Source: UBA995 sp035477115
GTDB lineage: Bacteria; Bacillota; Sulfobacillia; UBA995
Direction of reading: 5' to 3'
DNA: 62,477 nt
NCBI GenBank assembly: GCA_035477115.1
Contig: DATIKW010000008.1
Location: 1 to 62,477 of the forward strand
Shown here piece by piece: positions 14,299-22,544 of this stretch (position 1 is its first letter; every line of letters starts with the position of its first letter). The notes under the pieces are model-generated. The model was not told the DNA's origin, did no database searches, and saw nothing but the letters and a program-made list of their open reading frames with translations. A program made the translations under genes and the position numbers.

Positions 14299-15285
14299 TC
14301 AGTAGTCGGCGAGCGGGGTGATGTCCACGCCCGTGTAGTAGTGTTGTAGGATAGCCCGGAAGTCGAGGCCCTGAAGAGCGAGGCCGTCTGCGCCATACTG
14401 GCACATGCCGACGGCGTGACCCCAGCCGATGGTGCGCAGTCGGACCTGCTCCCCGTGCAGTTCAACGGTAAAGCGAGTGGAAGGCAGCCCCAGGCGTAAT
14501 CGGAAGTCATTGGCCCGCCAGGCCCGATCTCCCACCCGGATGGTCTCGGCCCGCCCGCCGGCGGTGGTCGACACGGTCTCGAGGAACGGCCGCCCCGCCG
14601 CAGCGGCCGAAACGGCGGCCGCGTCCTCCCCCAGGCGCCCGGCGATCAGCGCGAGGGACAGCGTCCGGGTGTTCCAGCGAGCGTGCGGCGAGTGCCGGCA
14701 GGCGGGACAGGCGACGCTCCGAAGGTAAGGCCGCGCCTCCTGCCAGACGTCCTCGGAGTTCTCGGTGCGGCCGGCACAGGTGGAATGGTAGAGGGCATCG
14801 ATGGGCAGCCCTTGATGCGTGAGGATCAGGCCGCGGGTAGCCCGGACCACGGCCTGGATCCGGGGCCAGTACAGGTTGAACCCAAACGGTCCCCACCGCT
14901 GCAGGAGCTGTTCCCGGCTCAGCCAGGCCTGCCCCCCCTGTTCCACGCCGGTCCGTACATCCGCGCCGCCCGGGACTCCCGCCCCTCCCCGGTCCCGCAA
15001 ACGGCGCACGGCGAAGGTGCGGGCGGCAACCGCCTGGGCCTTGAGGGCTTCGCGAGCGAAGGTGGCCGGCATCTCCGCGGCCACCACTCCTTTCACATAC
15101 TCCTCTAGCGGCAAGCGGAGCACGATGCCCTCGGGGTCGACGAGTAGCCGCACTTCGAGATCCTCGGCACAGGTGTGCGGCATGGCCTCGGAACGGGGCG
15201 GCCGGCAGGCCCGCACTACGATCGCGGGCAGGATCAGGACCAGGAACACCACGAAGAGGAACGCGGTGATGAGCATTCGGCGCAC
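14299..15285 (-). CDS. spoIID: Stage II sporulation protein D
   Basis: 328 residues from a GTG at 15285 with GGGGGTAGG upstream (a frame to 15315 exists). An N-terminal membrane anchor (LITAFLFVVFLVLILPAIVV) is followed by the SpoIID lytic transglycosylase domain: LPLEEYVKGVVAAEMP, ALKAQAVAARTFAV, YHSTCAGRTENSEDVW and the C-terminal GWGHAVGMCQYGADGLA. The catalytic Glu is in VVAAEMP. With SpoIIM and SpoIIP, it remodels septal peptidoglycan during forespore engulfment. The gene order spoIID, spoIIQ, spoIIID, mbl matches the classic Bacillus cluster. Confidence 0.96.
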   Translation of the reverse strand: MRRMLITAFLFVVFLVLILPAIVVRACRPPRSEAMPHTCAEDLEVRLLVDPEGIVLRLPLEEYVKGVVAAEMPATFAREALKAQAVAARTFAVRRLRDRGGAGVPGGADVRTGVEQGGQAWLSREQLLQRWGPFGFNLYWPRIQAVVRATRGLILTHQGLPIDALYHSTCAGRTENSEDVWQEARPYLRSVACPACRHSPHARWNTRTLSLALIAGRLGEDAAAVSAAAAGRPFLETVSTTAGGRAETIRVGDRAWRANDFRLRLGLPSTRFTVELHGEQVRLRTIGWGHAVGMCQYGADGLALQGLDFRAILQHYYTGVDITPLADY

Positions 15286-15356
15286 GGACCTACCCCCGAA
15301 CTGATGCCTATGCACCAGCCCGGGCTACTATTCAGCCCATTGCACCGGCCGCCGTG

Positions 15357-16529
15357 TCAGGGTAGGGGCACGTCGGGCCGCCACTCATCCGGCGGTTGGG
15401 TCCGCAATCCGAGGAAGTACTCCAGACCATCGAGGATGCGGCTCGCCGCTCGACCGTCGCCGTAAGGATTGACTGCCCGGGCCATCCGCGCGTGCTCCTC
15501 GGGACAATCGAGCAAGGTCGCGGCCAGATTCTGGATGGCGTCGGGGTCGGAGCCGACCAATCGGACCGTGCCCGCCTCCAGGGCTTCCGGGCGTTCGGTG
15601 TCTTCCCGGCACAACACGACCGGCACCCCCAGCGCCGGAGCCTCTTCTTGCAGCCCGCCGGAATCGGTGATGGCGAAGTGGGCATGGGCAAGCAGGTTGG
15701 CCCATTCCGGATAGGCCAGAGGGTCGCGCAGGATCACCCCGGGGCGACCGGCCAACCATCGACCGGCCGCCTCGATCACCTCAGGATTACGGTGTACTGA
15801 TACCACTATCCGCACGTCGCAGCGGCCTTCGGCGATCGCGGCGATCGCCCGGAAAATGCGGTGGAGCGGTTCGCCCCAGTTTTCCCGGCGATGACACTCG
15901 ACGGCCACCAGACGCGCGGGGCCGCCCGCTGCCGCCTCGAGATCGGGATCGGCAAAGCGATGGTCTGCCCGTACGGTCCAGAGCAGGGCGTCGATGGCGG
16001 TATTCCCGGTCACGTGTACGGACCGGGGGTCGACTCCCTCGCCGAGGAGGTTCGTCCGGGCGCCGCAGGTGGGGGCAAAATGGATATCGGCCAGGACGTC
16101 CGCCAGCCGCCGGTACATCTCCTCGGGAAAGGGCGAATGCCGCCGGCCGGTGCGGAGGCCGGCCTCGACGTGGCCGACGGCGATTCGCCGGTGAAATGCG
16201 GCCAAGCTGCCCAGCAAGGAGGTCGCGGCATCGCCGTGTACCAGCACGAGATCCGGGGCGCTCGCGTCGAGCACGCCGTCCAGACCTGCCAGCCCGCGGA
16301 CGGCGATGGCGGTCAGGGATTGCCGGGGGGTCATGATCGCGAGGTCATGGTCGGGCACGATGCCGAAATGCGCCAGGACCTGATCCAACATGGTACGATG
16401 CTGCCCGGTGACCGCCACCACCGTCTCGAATCGGTCGGCCCTGGCCTGGAGTTCCCGGATCACGGGAGCCATCTTGATCGCTTCCGGCCGGGTACCGAAG
16501 GCGACCAGTACCCGACAGCGGTCAGCCAC
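15357..16529 (-). CDS. wecB: UDP-N-acetylglucosamine 2-epimerase
   Basis: 390 residues from a GTG at 16529; the family N-terminus RVLVAFGTRPEAIKMAPVI fits this start, and a frame back to 16658 adds only unmatched sequence. It interconverts UDP-GlcNAc and UDP-ManNAc for teichoic-acid or surface polysaccharide linkage units. Conserved: VVAVTGQHRTMLDQV, VHGDAATSLLG, HVEAGLRTGRRHSPFPEE, VTGNTAIDALL, CHRRENWGEPL, TDSGGLQEEAPALG and REDTERPEALEAGT. It overlaps the upstream TagO-type gene by 8 bases, so the pair likely starts a wall or surface glycopolymer. Confidence 0.96.
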   Translation of the reverse strand: MADRCRVLVAFGTRPEAIKMAPVIRELQARADRFETVVAVTGQHRTMLDQVLAHFGIVPDHDLAIMTPRQSLTAIAVRGLAGLDGVLDASAPDLVLVHGDAATSLLGSLAAFHRRIAVGHVEAGLRTGRRHSPFPEEMYRRLADVLADIHFAPTCGARTNLLGEGVDPRSVHVTGNTAIDALLWTVRADHRFADPDLEAAAGGPARLVAVECHRRENWGEPLHRIFRAIAAIAEGRCDVRIVVSVHRNPEVIEAAGRWLAGRPGVILRDPLAYPEWANLLAHAHFAITDSGGLQEEAPALGVPVVLCREDTERPEALEAGTVRLVGSDPDAIQNLAATLLDCPEEHARMARAVNPYGDGRAASRILDGLEYFLGLRTQPPDEWRPDVPLP

Positions 16530-17562
16530 GATGTTGCTCGCCTTCGGTACACGCCTCCAGGGCGCCCAGCTTGACCGCCCCGTAGAACAGGGCGACAATG
16601 ACGAGGGACAGGAGGGCAAGGCCGGGGAGGCCGGGAGCCTCGGCGACGACGATGGCACTCAGACCCAGCCAGGCGCTGACGCCATAGAGCACCGTGACCG
16701 TCTGACGCTGGGTCAATCCCAGGCTCAGCAGCCGGTGATGCAGGTGGCCGCGGTCGGCCTGGTGGAAGGGACGTCCGTTGGCCACCCGCCGGGTGATGGC
16801 CAGGGCGGTATCGACTATGGGGAGGCCGAGGGCAACGATCGGCACGGCCAAGGCGATGGCGGTGGCTTGTTTGACGGTGCCGCCGATCGCCAGCACCGCC
16901 AGGGTGAATCCGAGGAAAAGCGCGCCCGCGTCGCCCATGAAGATCTTGGCCGGGTGAAAGTTGTGGGGAAGGAAACCCAGGGTGCTGCCGGCCAGCACGG
17001 CCATGAGCAGCGCGGTGGGAGTGTAGCCGGCGCGGAGCGATACCACGAACAGGGTCAGCGAGGCGATGGACGCCACGCCTGCCGCCAGCCCATCGAGGCC
17101 GTCCGTGAAATTGACCACATTCATCATCGCCACGATCCAGAACATGGTGATGGGCACGCTCCAGCTTCCAAGGAAGATCATGCCCTCACCCAGGGGGTGG
17201 CTGACGAACTGGACCTGCGCGCCCATGGCTACCACGATCCCGGCGGCGGCCACCTGGCCCAGGAACTTATGGACCGGTCGCAGATTGCGGAAGTCATCGA
17301 TCATGCCCAGACCCAGTACCAGCAGGCCGCCGAAGAGGATGGCACGGACGTCCCGGCTGCCGATGCCGGAAGTCGCCAGCGCTCCGGCGGCGAAAGCCAG
17401 GTAGATTGCCAACCCTCCCAGATGAGGGACGGCGCGCTTATGGACGCTGCGGCCGACCGGCCGGTCCAGGGCATTCAGGCGGATGGCCATCCGGCGGACA
17501 AAGGGTGTCACGACGAACCCAGCCGCCGCCGCCACGAGGAAGCCCATCAAGTACGATAGCAA
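16522..17562 (-). CDS. tagO: Undecaprenyl-phosphate GlcNAc-1-phosphate transferase (TagO/WecA type)
   Basis: 347-residue polytopic membrane enzyme of the MraY/WecA family with about ten hydrophobic segments. Conserved cytoplasmic motifs: VHKRAVPHLGG, IDDFRNLRPVHK, NFTDGLDGLAAG, KIFMGDAGALFLGF and the WecA-type histidine motif HQADRGHLHHRLL, which separates it from MraY. It moves GlcNAc-1-P (or a related sugar) onto the lipid carrier. The TTG at 17562 has GGAGGAGGG 8 bases upstream and is preferred over ATG 17607. With wecB it forms the first steps of a wall or surface polymer pathway. Confidence 0.93.
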   Translation of the reverse strand: MLSYLMGFLVAAAAGFVVTPFVRRMAIRLNALDRPVGRSVHKRAVPHLGGLAIYLAFAAGALATSGIGSRDVRAILFGGLLVLGLGMIDDFRNLRPVHKFLGQVAAAGIVVAMGAQVQFVSHPLGEGMIFLGSWSVPITMFWIVAMMNVVNFTDGLDGLAAGVASIASLTLFVVSLRAGYTPTALLMAVLAGSTLGFLPHNFHPAKIFMGDAGALFLGFTLAVLAIGGTVKQATAIALAVPIVALGLPIVDTALAITRRVANGRPFHQADRGHLHHRLLSLGLTQRQTVTVLYGVSAWLGLSAIVVAEAPGLPGLALLSLVIVALFYGAVKLGALEACTEGEQHRG

Positions 17563-17774
17563 GTCTTCGGCCCTCCTCCATCTCCAGTGCGTCTCGACGT
17601 TCGACATGCCTCATAGCTTTACCTGCCTGAATCCTGTCGGCTTGCCCGAGACGAAACTCTCCGCCCGGGCAGGCTCACGCCCTGGTGGGTCCAGCAGGAG
17701 AGGGGGGACCCCCCCCGAAGTATTCCCTGTTCAAACTCGGCGGTGCGACTACTCGCCGCTTGCGGGATGATGGC

Positions 17775-18584
17775 ATGGGCGCCGATGAGTTGCTGCTGGC
17801 CAGACTTCATCTGGGAGCTGTCTTGCCGCTGCTCGAAGACGTAGTGGCATGGGATTCGGCCGCGCAGGGAGCGGTGCGCGGGTGGAATCTCGCCTTGCGG
17901 CTGCAGTTGCCGGGAGGCGATCCGGCTACCGTATTGCAGTTCCGTCAAGGGAGACTGCAGGTCCGCATCGAGCCAACGCGCAGCCTGTTGCCCACCCTGA
18001 CTTTTCGCGATCCGGGGCACCTCAACGACTCGTTTCGGGGATGCGCGGTCGCGCGTCCCCGGCCCAATCCGCTGGTAATCGGCCACCTCCGGCCGGTGCT
18101 CAGCCTCGACCGTGTGCTGGGCCGGCTTGAAGCCTATCTCCGGCCCCCGCCCGAGCGGCTGCTCGAACCAGAGGACTTTGCCTTCTGTGTTGAGCTCGCC
18201 TTATATGGACTGGCATTCGGGATCAGGCAAGTAGGCGAACATGACCCGGTCCTGGCTCCCCTGTCCCGGTTCATCCCCGACGGAGTGCTAGGCATTGAGG
18301 TGGCGGATGGTCCTGCCGCCCATATCGGCGTCCGGAGGGGGAGTTTCTTTCCCGGCCGGGGTAGGGCTGACCGGCCCAATGCCCTTATGGTCATGAGCGA
18401 TCTGCCGACCGCCTGGGATCTGCTGCAAGGACGTCTGGATGTCTTCGCGGCGGTGGGCCGGGGGGATATTCGCCTGAGCGGGTTCATCCCCTTGCTCGAA
18501 GGCATCAACCCGCTCATGGACCGCCTGGCGGCATGCCTGGCCACCCCGCCGGGCAGGGGAGGGGAGGAGGTCCGGGCACGATGA
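17775..18584 (+). CDS. SCP2-like lipid-binding-fold protein 1
   Basis: 269 residues. The ATG at 17775 is chosen because from there the N-terminus aligns with the paralogue at 21771 (ELLLARLHLGAVLPLL against ERLLAALLMNAALPLT). The C-terminal part (about 170-265) has the SCP2 sterol-carrier pattern: a strand pair, LMVMSDLPTAWDLLQGRLD, then a hydrophobic RLSGFIPLLEGINPLMDRL helix. The N-terminal half repeats a similar pattern (LTFRDPGHLNDSFRG). No signal peptide. It overlaps the aminotransferase by 4 bases (ATGA). I infer a soluble carrier of a hydrophobic substrate for the following enzymes; the ligand is unknown. Confidence 0.75.
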   Translation: MGADELLLARLHLGAVLPLLEDVVAWDSAAQGAVRGWNLALRLQLPGGDPATVLQFRQGRLQVRIEPTRSLLPTLTFRDPGHLNDSFRGCAVARPRPNPLVIGHLRPVLSLDRVLGRLEAYLRPPPERLLEPEDFAFCVELALYGLAFGIRQVGEHDPVLAPLSRFIPDGVLGIEVADGPAAHIGVRRGSFFPGRGRADRPNALMVMSDLPTAWDLLQGRLDVFAAVGRGDIRLSGFIPLLEGINPLMDRLAACLATPPGRGGEEVRAR

Positions 18585-19846
18585 GCGGCAAGCGCGAGCC
18601 CTATCGCTTTGACCGATCCCAGGAACTGTTCGCCCGGGCTGCCGCCGTCATCCCCCGGGGCATATACGGCCACTTGTCCCCCGTCCTCACCGTCCCCGGG
18701 TCCTTCCCGTACTTCGCCGCCCGGGCATCGGGTTGCCGCTATACGGATGTAGATGGCAATGAGTTCATCGATTACATGTGCGGTTACGGCCCCATCGTCC
18801 TCGGCTACCGCCATCCGGCCGTGGAACAGGCCGCGGCGGACCAAGCGGCAGCGCTCGACTGCGCCAATCATCCCGGGGCCGTGATGGTGGAACTGGCCGA
18901 ACTGATGGTGGAACTGGTCCCGGCGGCGGATTGGGCGGTGTTCGTCAAGAACGGGGGCGATGCCACGACGCTCTCGCTGCTGGTCGCCCGCGCCCATACC
19001 GGCCGCAAGAAGGTCATTCGCGTGCGAGGTCATTACCATGGCGTAGCCCCCTGGTGCACCTCCCTGGGTCACGGCGGCATAACTCCCGAGGACCATCTGA
19101 ACGTACTGCTGGTAGAATGGAATGACCTGGATGGCCTGCAGGCGTTGGTCGGGAAACACCGGGGGGAGGTAGCCGGTTTCATTGCCACCCCTTACCACCA
19201 TGCCACCTTCGGCGACCAGGTGATGCCCGCCCCCGGCTACTGGCAAGCCGTGGTTGAACTCTGCCGGACCGAAGGCATCGTGCTGATCGTCGACGATGTC
19301 CGGGCCGGTTTCCGCCTGCACCTGGGCGGCTCCGCAGAGCACTTCGGTTTTCGCCCCGACCTGGCCTGTTTTGGCAAGGCAATGGGCAATGGCTACCCCA
19401 TTTCGGCCTGTGTGGGCCGGCGCGAACTGATGGCCGCCGCCTCGCGGGTATTCTATACCGGGTCCTACTGGTTTGCGGCCGCGCCTATGGCCGCCGCGGT
19501 TGCCACCTTGAAGGAATTGCGGGACACCGATGCCATGGCCCGCATGCAGGCCGCCGGACGCGAACTGGCGACCGGACTCCGCGAAATGGGCCTGCGCCAC
19601 GGGATGGAAGTCACCGTGTCGGGGCCGGAGACAATGCCTTACTTGCGGTTCACGGACGATCGCGATCTCTACCTGACCCAGATGTTCTGCGCGGAAGTGA
19701 CGCGGCGGGGGTCTTTCTTCCATCCGCACCACAACTGGTTCCTGGGTGCGGCCCACAGCCCGGTGGATGTGGCCGAGACCCTGACCCATGCCGAGGAAGG
19801 GTTCAAAGCAGTGCGGAGCAGTTACGCCCGCCATGCCCGCCGGTAG
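18581..19846 (+). CDS. Class III PLP aminotransferase (glutamate-1-semialdehyde aminomutase-like)
   Basis: 421 residues from ATG 18581 (GGGGAGGAGG upstream; longer frame rejected). Signatures: VDGNEFIDYMCGYGPIVLGYRHP at the N-terminus, NGGDATTLSLLVARAHTG, PLP-ring Asp in LIVDDVRAGF, and the Schiff-base Lys in FGKAMGNGYPISACVG. It resembles HemL, but the usual HemL active-site segments are altered and no other haem genes are near, so a different amino-group transfer is likely. It is flanked by an SCP2-like protein and a split transketolase in a single operon, which suggests amination of a sugar-derived or lipid-linked aldehyde or ketone. Confidence 0.9.
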   Translation: MSGKREPYRFDRSQELFARAAAVIPRGIYGHLSPVLTVPGSFPYFAARASGCRYTDVDGNEFIDYMCGYGPIVLGYRHPAVEQAAADQAAALDCANHPGAVMVELAELMVELVPAADWAVFVKNGGDATTLSLLVARAHTGRKKVIRVRGHYHGVAPWCTSLGHGGITPEDHLNVLLVEWNDLDGLQALVGKHRGEVAGFIATPYHHATFGDQVMPAPGYWQAVVELCRTEGIVLIVDDVRAGFRLHLGGSAEHFGFRPDLACFGKAMGNGYPISACVGRRELMAAASRVFYTGSYWFAAAPMAAAVATLKELRDTDAMARMQAAGRELATGLREMGLRHGMEVTVSGPETMPYLRFTDDRDLYLTQMFCAEVTRRGSFFHPHHNWFLGAAHSPVDVAETLTHAEEGFKAVRSSYARHARR

Positions 19847-19872
19847 TCTTTCGACCAGGGGAGCTGGGATCG

Positions 19873-20715
19873 ATGGGTCTTACCGACAGTGAAGTAGCCG
19901 CCCTCAAGCGGAAGGCGCGTCAGCTCCGCCGCAAGACGATCGAAACCGTGGTCTGGGCGGGCGGAGGCCATCTGGGAGGCGCCTTGAGCCAGGTGGAAAT
20001 CATGGTCCTGCTATACTATCACTTCCTCAACATCGACCCGGAGCGCCCGGACTGGGCGGACCGCGACCGGGTAGTGCTATCCAAGGGTCACGGGGGGATC
20101 GGGTACGCCCCCTTGCTCGCCGACCGGGGGTATTTCCCGGAAAAACTTCTGGAGGAGTTCAACCACACCGGATCTCCTTTCGGCATGCACCTTGACCGCC
20201 TCAAAGTGCCGGGGGTGGACGCATCCACGGGCTCGCTCGGCCACGGCCTGCCCATGGCCGTCGGCATGGCGCTGGGTGCGCGGTTGAAGGGTGCGACCTG
20301 GCGGACCTACTGCATCCTTGGTGATGGAGAGTGCAACGAGGGCAGCGTGTGGGAAGCAGCTATGGCGGCCGCCCACTTCCGCATGGGCACCCTCACCACC
20401 ATCATCGATCGCAACGGCCTGTGTATCGACGGGACGACCGAAGCGATCATGGCCCTGGAGCCTTTGGCCGACAAGTGGCGAGCCTTCGGCTGGGAGGTCG
20501 CGACGGTGGACGGTCACGACTTCCGGGAACTCGCCGGGGCGATCGAGGCCGCCCGGCGATCGACCGAGCGGCCGGCGGCGATCATCGCTCGGACCATAAA
20601 GGGCAAGGGCGTGGACTTCATGGAAGACGAGGCCGCCTGGCATTACGGCGGTCTGGATTCGGAACGGGCGGCGCTCGCCCTGAAGTCGATTGATCGGCAT
20701 TCCGATACCGCCTGA
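19873..20715 (+). CDS. Transketolase, N-terminal (TPP pyrophosphate-binding) subunit
   Basis: 280 residues, the size of split transketolase alpha subunits. TPP motif GDGECNEGSVWEAA followed by IDRNG about 30 residues later; other active-site segments GGGHLGGALS, SKGHGGIGYAPLLADRG and GSLGHGLPMAVGMALGARL. It needs the adjacent C-terminal subunit for activity, transferring two-carbon ketol units between sugars. It starts 26 bases after the aminotransferase and ends 17 bases before its partner. Split transketolases are common in dedicated pathways, so this pair may not be the housekeeping transketolase. Confidence 0.95.
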   Translation: MGLTDSEVAALKRKARQLRRKTIETVVWAGGGHLGGALSQVEIMVLLYYHFLNIDPERPDWADRDRVVLSKGHGGIGYAPLLADRGYFPEKLLEEFNHTGSPFGMHLDRLKVPGVDASTGSLGHGLPMAVGMALGARLKGATWRTYCILGDGECNEGSVWEAAMAAAHFRMGTLTTIIDRNGLCIDGTTEAIMALEPLADKWRAFGWEVATVDGHDFRELAGAIEAARRSTERPAAIIARTIKGKGVDFMEDEAAWHYGGLDSERAALALKSIDRHSDTA

Positions 20716-20732
20716 CCGGGGAGGAGAGTACT

Positions 20733-21746
20733 ATGGGCAGCACCGGACTCACCTATCACGTCTATGACGTCAATCACATGACTCCAGCCGAGATTTACGG
20801 CCAGGTCCTCACCGGACTCGGCGAACGACGAGAGGATATAGTGGCTCTCACCGCCGACCTCGCGCGCTCCACCAAGATCGGCAAGTTCGGCGAGCGTTTC
20901 CCCGAGCGCTTCTTCAATGTCGGCATAGCCGAACAGAATATGTTCGGCATCGCCGCGGGGCTGGCCCTGGCGGGCTTCACCCCCTTCGTGTCCACTTTCG
21001 CCGTGTTCGCCGCGCTGCGAGCCGCCGAACAGGTGCGTACCGATATCTGTTACCAGAACCTCAATTGCAAGATCATCGCCACCCATTCCGGGATTTCCTT
21101 CGGCCAGGCGGGCAGCACCCACCACTGTACGGAGGATCTGGCGGTCATGCGCTCCTTCCCCAACTTGACCGTGCTCGCGCCCGCCGACGGCTATGAGACG
21201 GCCAATGCGGTACGGGCCTGCCTGGATCGACCGGGCCCCGTTTACATCCGCATCGGCCGGGGATTTGAGCAGACCGTCCACCCGGGAGAGGACTATGGTT
21301 TTGAGATTGGGCGAGCGGTGACCATGAGGGACGGCGCCGACTTGACGGTGATCGCCTGTGGACCCTGCGTCCTCCACGCGGTCGAGGCGGCCAAGGCCCT
21401 GGCGGACGGCCAGGGGGCCGGGGTGCGCGTGTTAGACATGCACACCATCAAGCCGCTGGACCGCGAGGCGGTGCTGGCCGCCGCGGCGGAAACGCGCCGG
21501 ATCATCACCGTCGAGAACCACAGCATCATCGGCGGCCTGGGCAGCGCGGTGGCTGAGGTCCTCGCCGAATCGGGGCTTCCCTGCCGCCTGGTTCGCCTCG
21601 GCGTCCCCGACGTATTCGCCATCGTGGGGTATACCGACGACCTCTATCACCTGTACAAGATCGACGCGGCGGGGATCGAGGGAGCGGCGGCCCAACTGCT
21701 GGGCGTCGAGGTGCAAGCGGAAGCCGACTGGGAGGACGAATTATAG
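20733..21746 (+). CDS. Transketolase, C-terminal subunit
   Basis: 337 residues: the pyrimidine-binding domain with the catalytic Glu in FFNVGIAEQNMFGIAAGLAL and the Phe/His-rich ISFGQAGSTHHCTEDLAVMRS, followed by the transketolase C-terminal domain (VRVLDMHTIKPLDREAVL; ITVENHSIIGGLGSAVAEVL). GGAGGAGAG precedes the ATG. It completes the enzyme with the 19873 subunit. The operon continues 24 bases later with the second SCP2-like gene. Confidence 0.95.
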   Translation: MGSTGLTYHVYDVNHMTPAEIYGQVLTGLGERREDIVALTADLARSTKIGKFGERFPERFFNVGIAEQNMFGIAAGLALAGFTPFVSTFAVFAALRAAEQVRTDICYQNLNCKIIATHSGISFGQAGSTHHCTEDLAVMRSFPNLTVLAPADGYETANAVRACLDRPGPVYIRIGRGFEQTVHPGEDYGFEIGRAVTMRDGADLTVIACGPCVLHAVEAAKALADGQGAGVRVLDMHTIKPLDREAVLAAAAETRRIITVENHSIIGGLGSAVAEVLAESGLPCRLVRLGVPDVFAIVGYTDDLYHLYKIDAAGIEGAAAQLLGVEVQAEADWEDEL

Positions 21747-21770
21747 AATTACAGGGAGGCGAGGTGGCAC

Positions 21771-22544
21771 ATGCCGGATAGCGAACGCCTTCTGGCGGCC
21801 CTGTTGATGAACGCGGCCCTCCCCCTCACCCGGACGTTGCTCGCGGAGCGACCTCGTCTCGCCCGCCGCTACGGGGGATGGAACCGCGCCGTGCAATTTC
21901 AGGTGGTCGGCGACCCCGATCTGGCATGCCATCTTCAGTTCACGGATGGGCAACTGGCGTTCGTCCGGGGCCGACACCGATCGCCAACCATCGATTTCCG
22001 GTTCCGCCGGCCGGCGACTTTCAATGCCCTGCTCACCGGCAGGCCCGCCCTGCCGGCGATCCGGGGCGTCCTGCGCGACCCGGGAACCTTGCTCGGCGTG
22101 CTCCCGCTACTGCTCGGCCTCACCATCCTGCTGCCCGGCAAGCGGCCGCGCGACCCCGCCGGTCGCGCCCTCAAAGTGAGACTGCTCCTGTACTTCATCA
22201 CGGTGGCCCTCTCGCAGCTAAATCGGGTAGGTGATCCGGGAATGCGGAGGTTCACGGCGGAGATGCCGGATCGCATCTTCCAGTGGTCGGTCGAGCCCGG
22301 CGGCCCCGCGGCTTATCTCCGCGTGTGCCAGGGCAAGACCAAAGCGGGGAAAGGACTCTATCTGGGGCGGCGGCCCTTCGTCCACATGCGGTTCGCGTCG
22401 GTCGACGCCGCTTTCCTGGTGTTGGCCGGCCAAGTGGACAATGTCGAGGCGATGCGACGGGGGATGTTGGTGGTGGACGGCTCCCCGGAATACAGCAAGG
22501 ACATATCCACCATCATGAAGCGAATCGAAGCGCTGATCGCCTGA
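21771..22544 (+). CDS. SCP2-like lipid-binding-fold protein 2
   Basis: 257 residues, a diverged paralogue of the 17775 product. N-terminal half: FQVVGDPDLACHLQFTDG, then IDFRFRRPATFNALLTGRP, an SCP2-like strand and helix. C-terminal half: AYLRVCQGKTKAGKGLY, FVHMRFASVDAAFLVLAGQVD and MLVVDGSPEYSKDISTIMKRIEAL, again SCP2-like. GGGAGGCGAGG lies before the ATG. Its last 327 bases are overlapped on the other strand by the tail of the nucleotidyltransferase-HEPN frame. The presence of two such carriers around the aminotransferase and transketolase implies a hydrophobic intermediate or product. Confidence 0.75.
   Translation: MPDSERLLAALLMNAALPLTRTLLAERPRLARRYGGWNRAVQFQVVGDPDLACHLQFTDGQLAFVRGRHRSPTIDFRFRRPATFNALLTGRPALPAIRGVLRDPGTLLGVLPLLLGLTILLPGKRPRDPAGRALKVRLLLYFITVALSQLNRVGDPGMRRFTAEMPDRIFQWSVEPGGPAAYLRVCQGKTKAGKGLYLGRRPFVHMRFASVDAAFLVLAGQVDNVEAMRRGMLVVDGSPEYSKDISTIMKRIEALIA

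Noticed and set aside
15304..15333. Sigma-E-like promoter of spoIID as a firm feature
   Set aside because: The -10 has several mismatches and the predicted start would lie inside the ribosome binding site; kept only as a low-interest finding.
17702..17714. GGGGGG-A-CCCCCC palindrome before the SCP2-like gene
   Set aside because: A 6-bp G/C hairpin is easily formed in this composition, and there is no T-run; not enough for a terminator or operator.
18134..19834. 566-codon minus-strand frame
   Set aside because: Antisense of the SCP2-like and aminotransferase genes; it has no ribosome binding site or family motifs.
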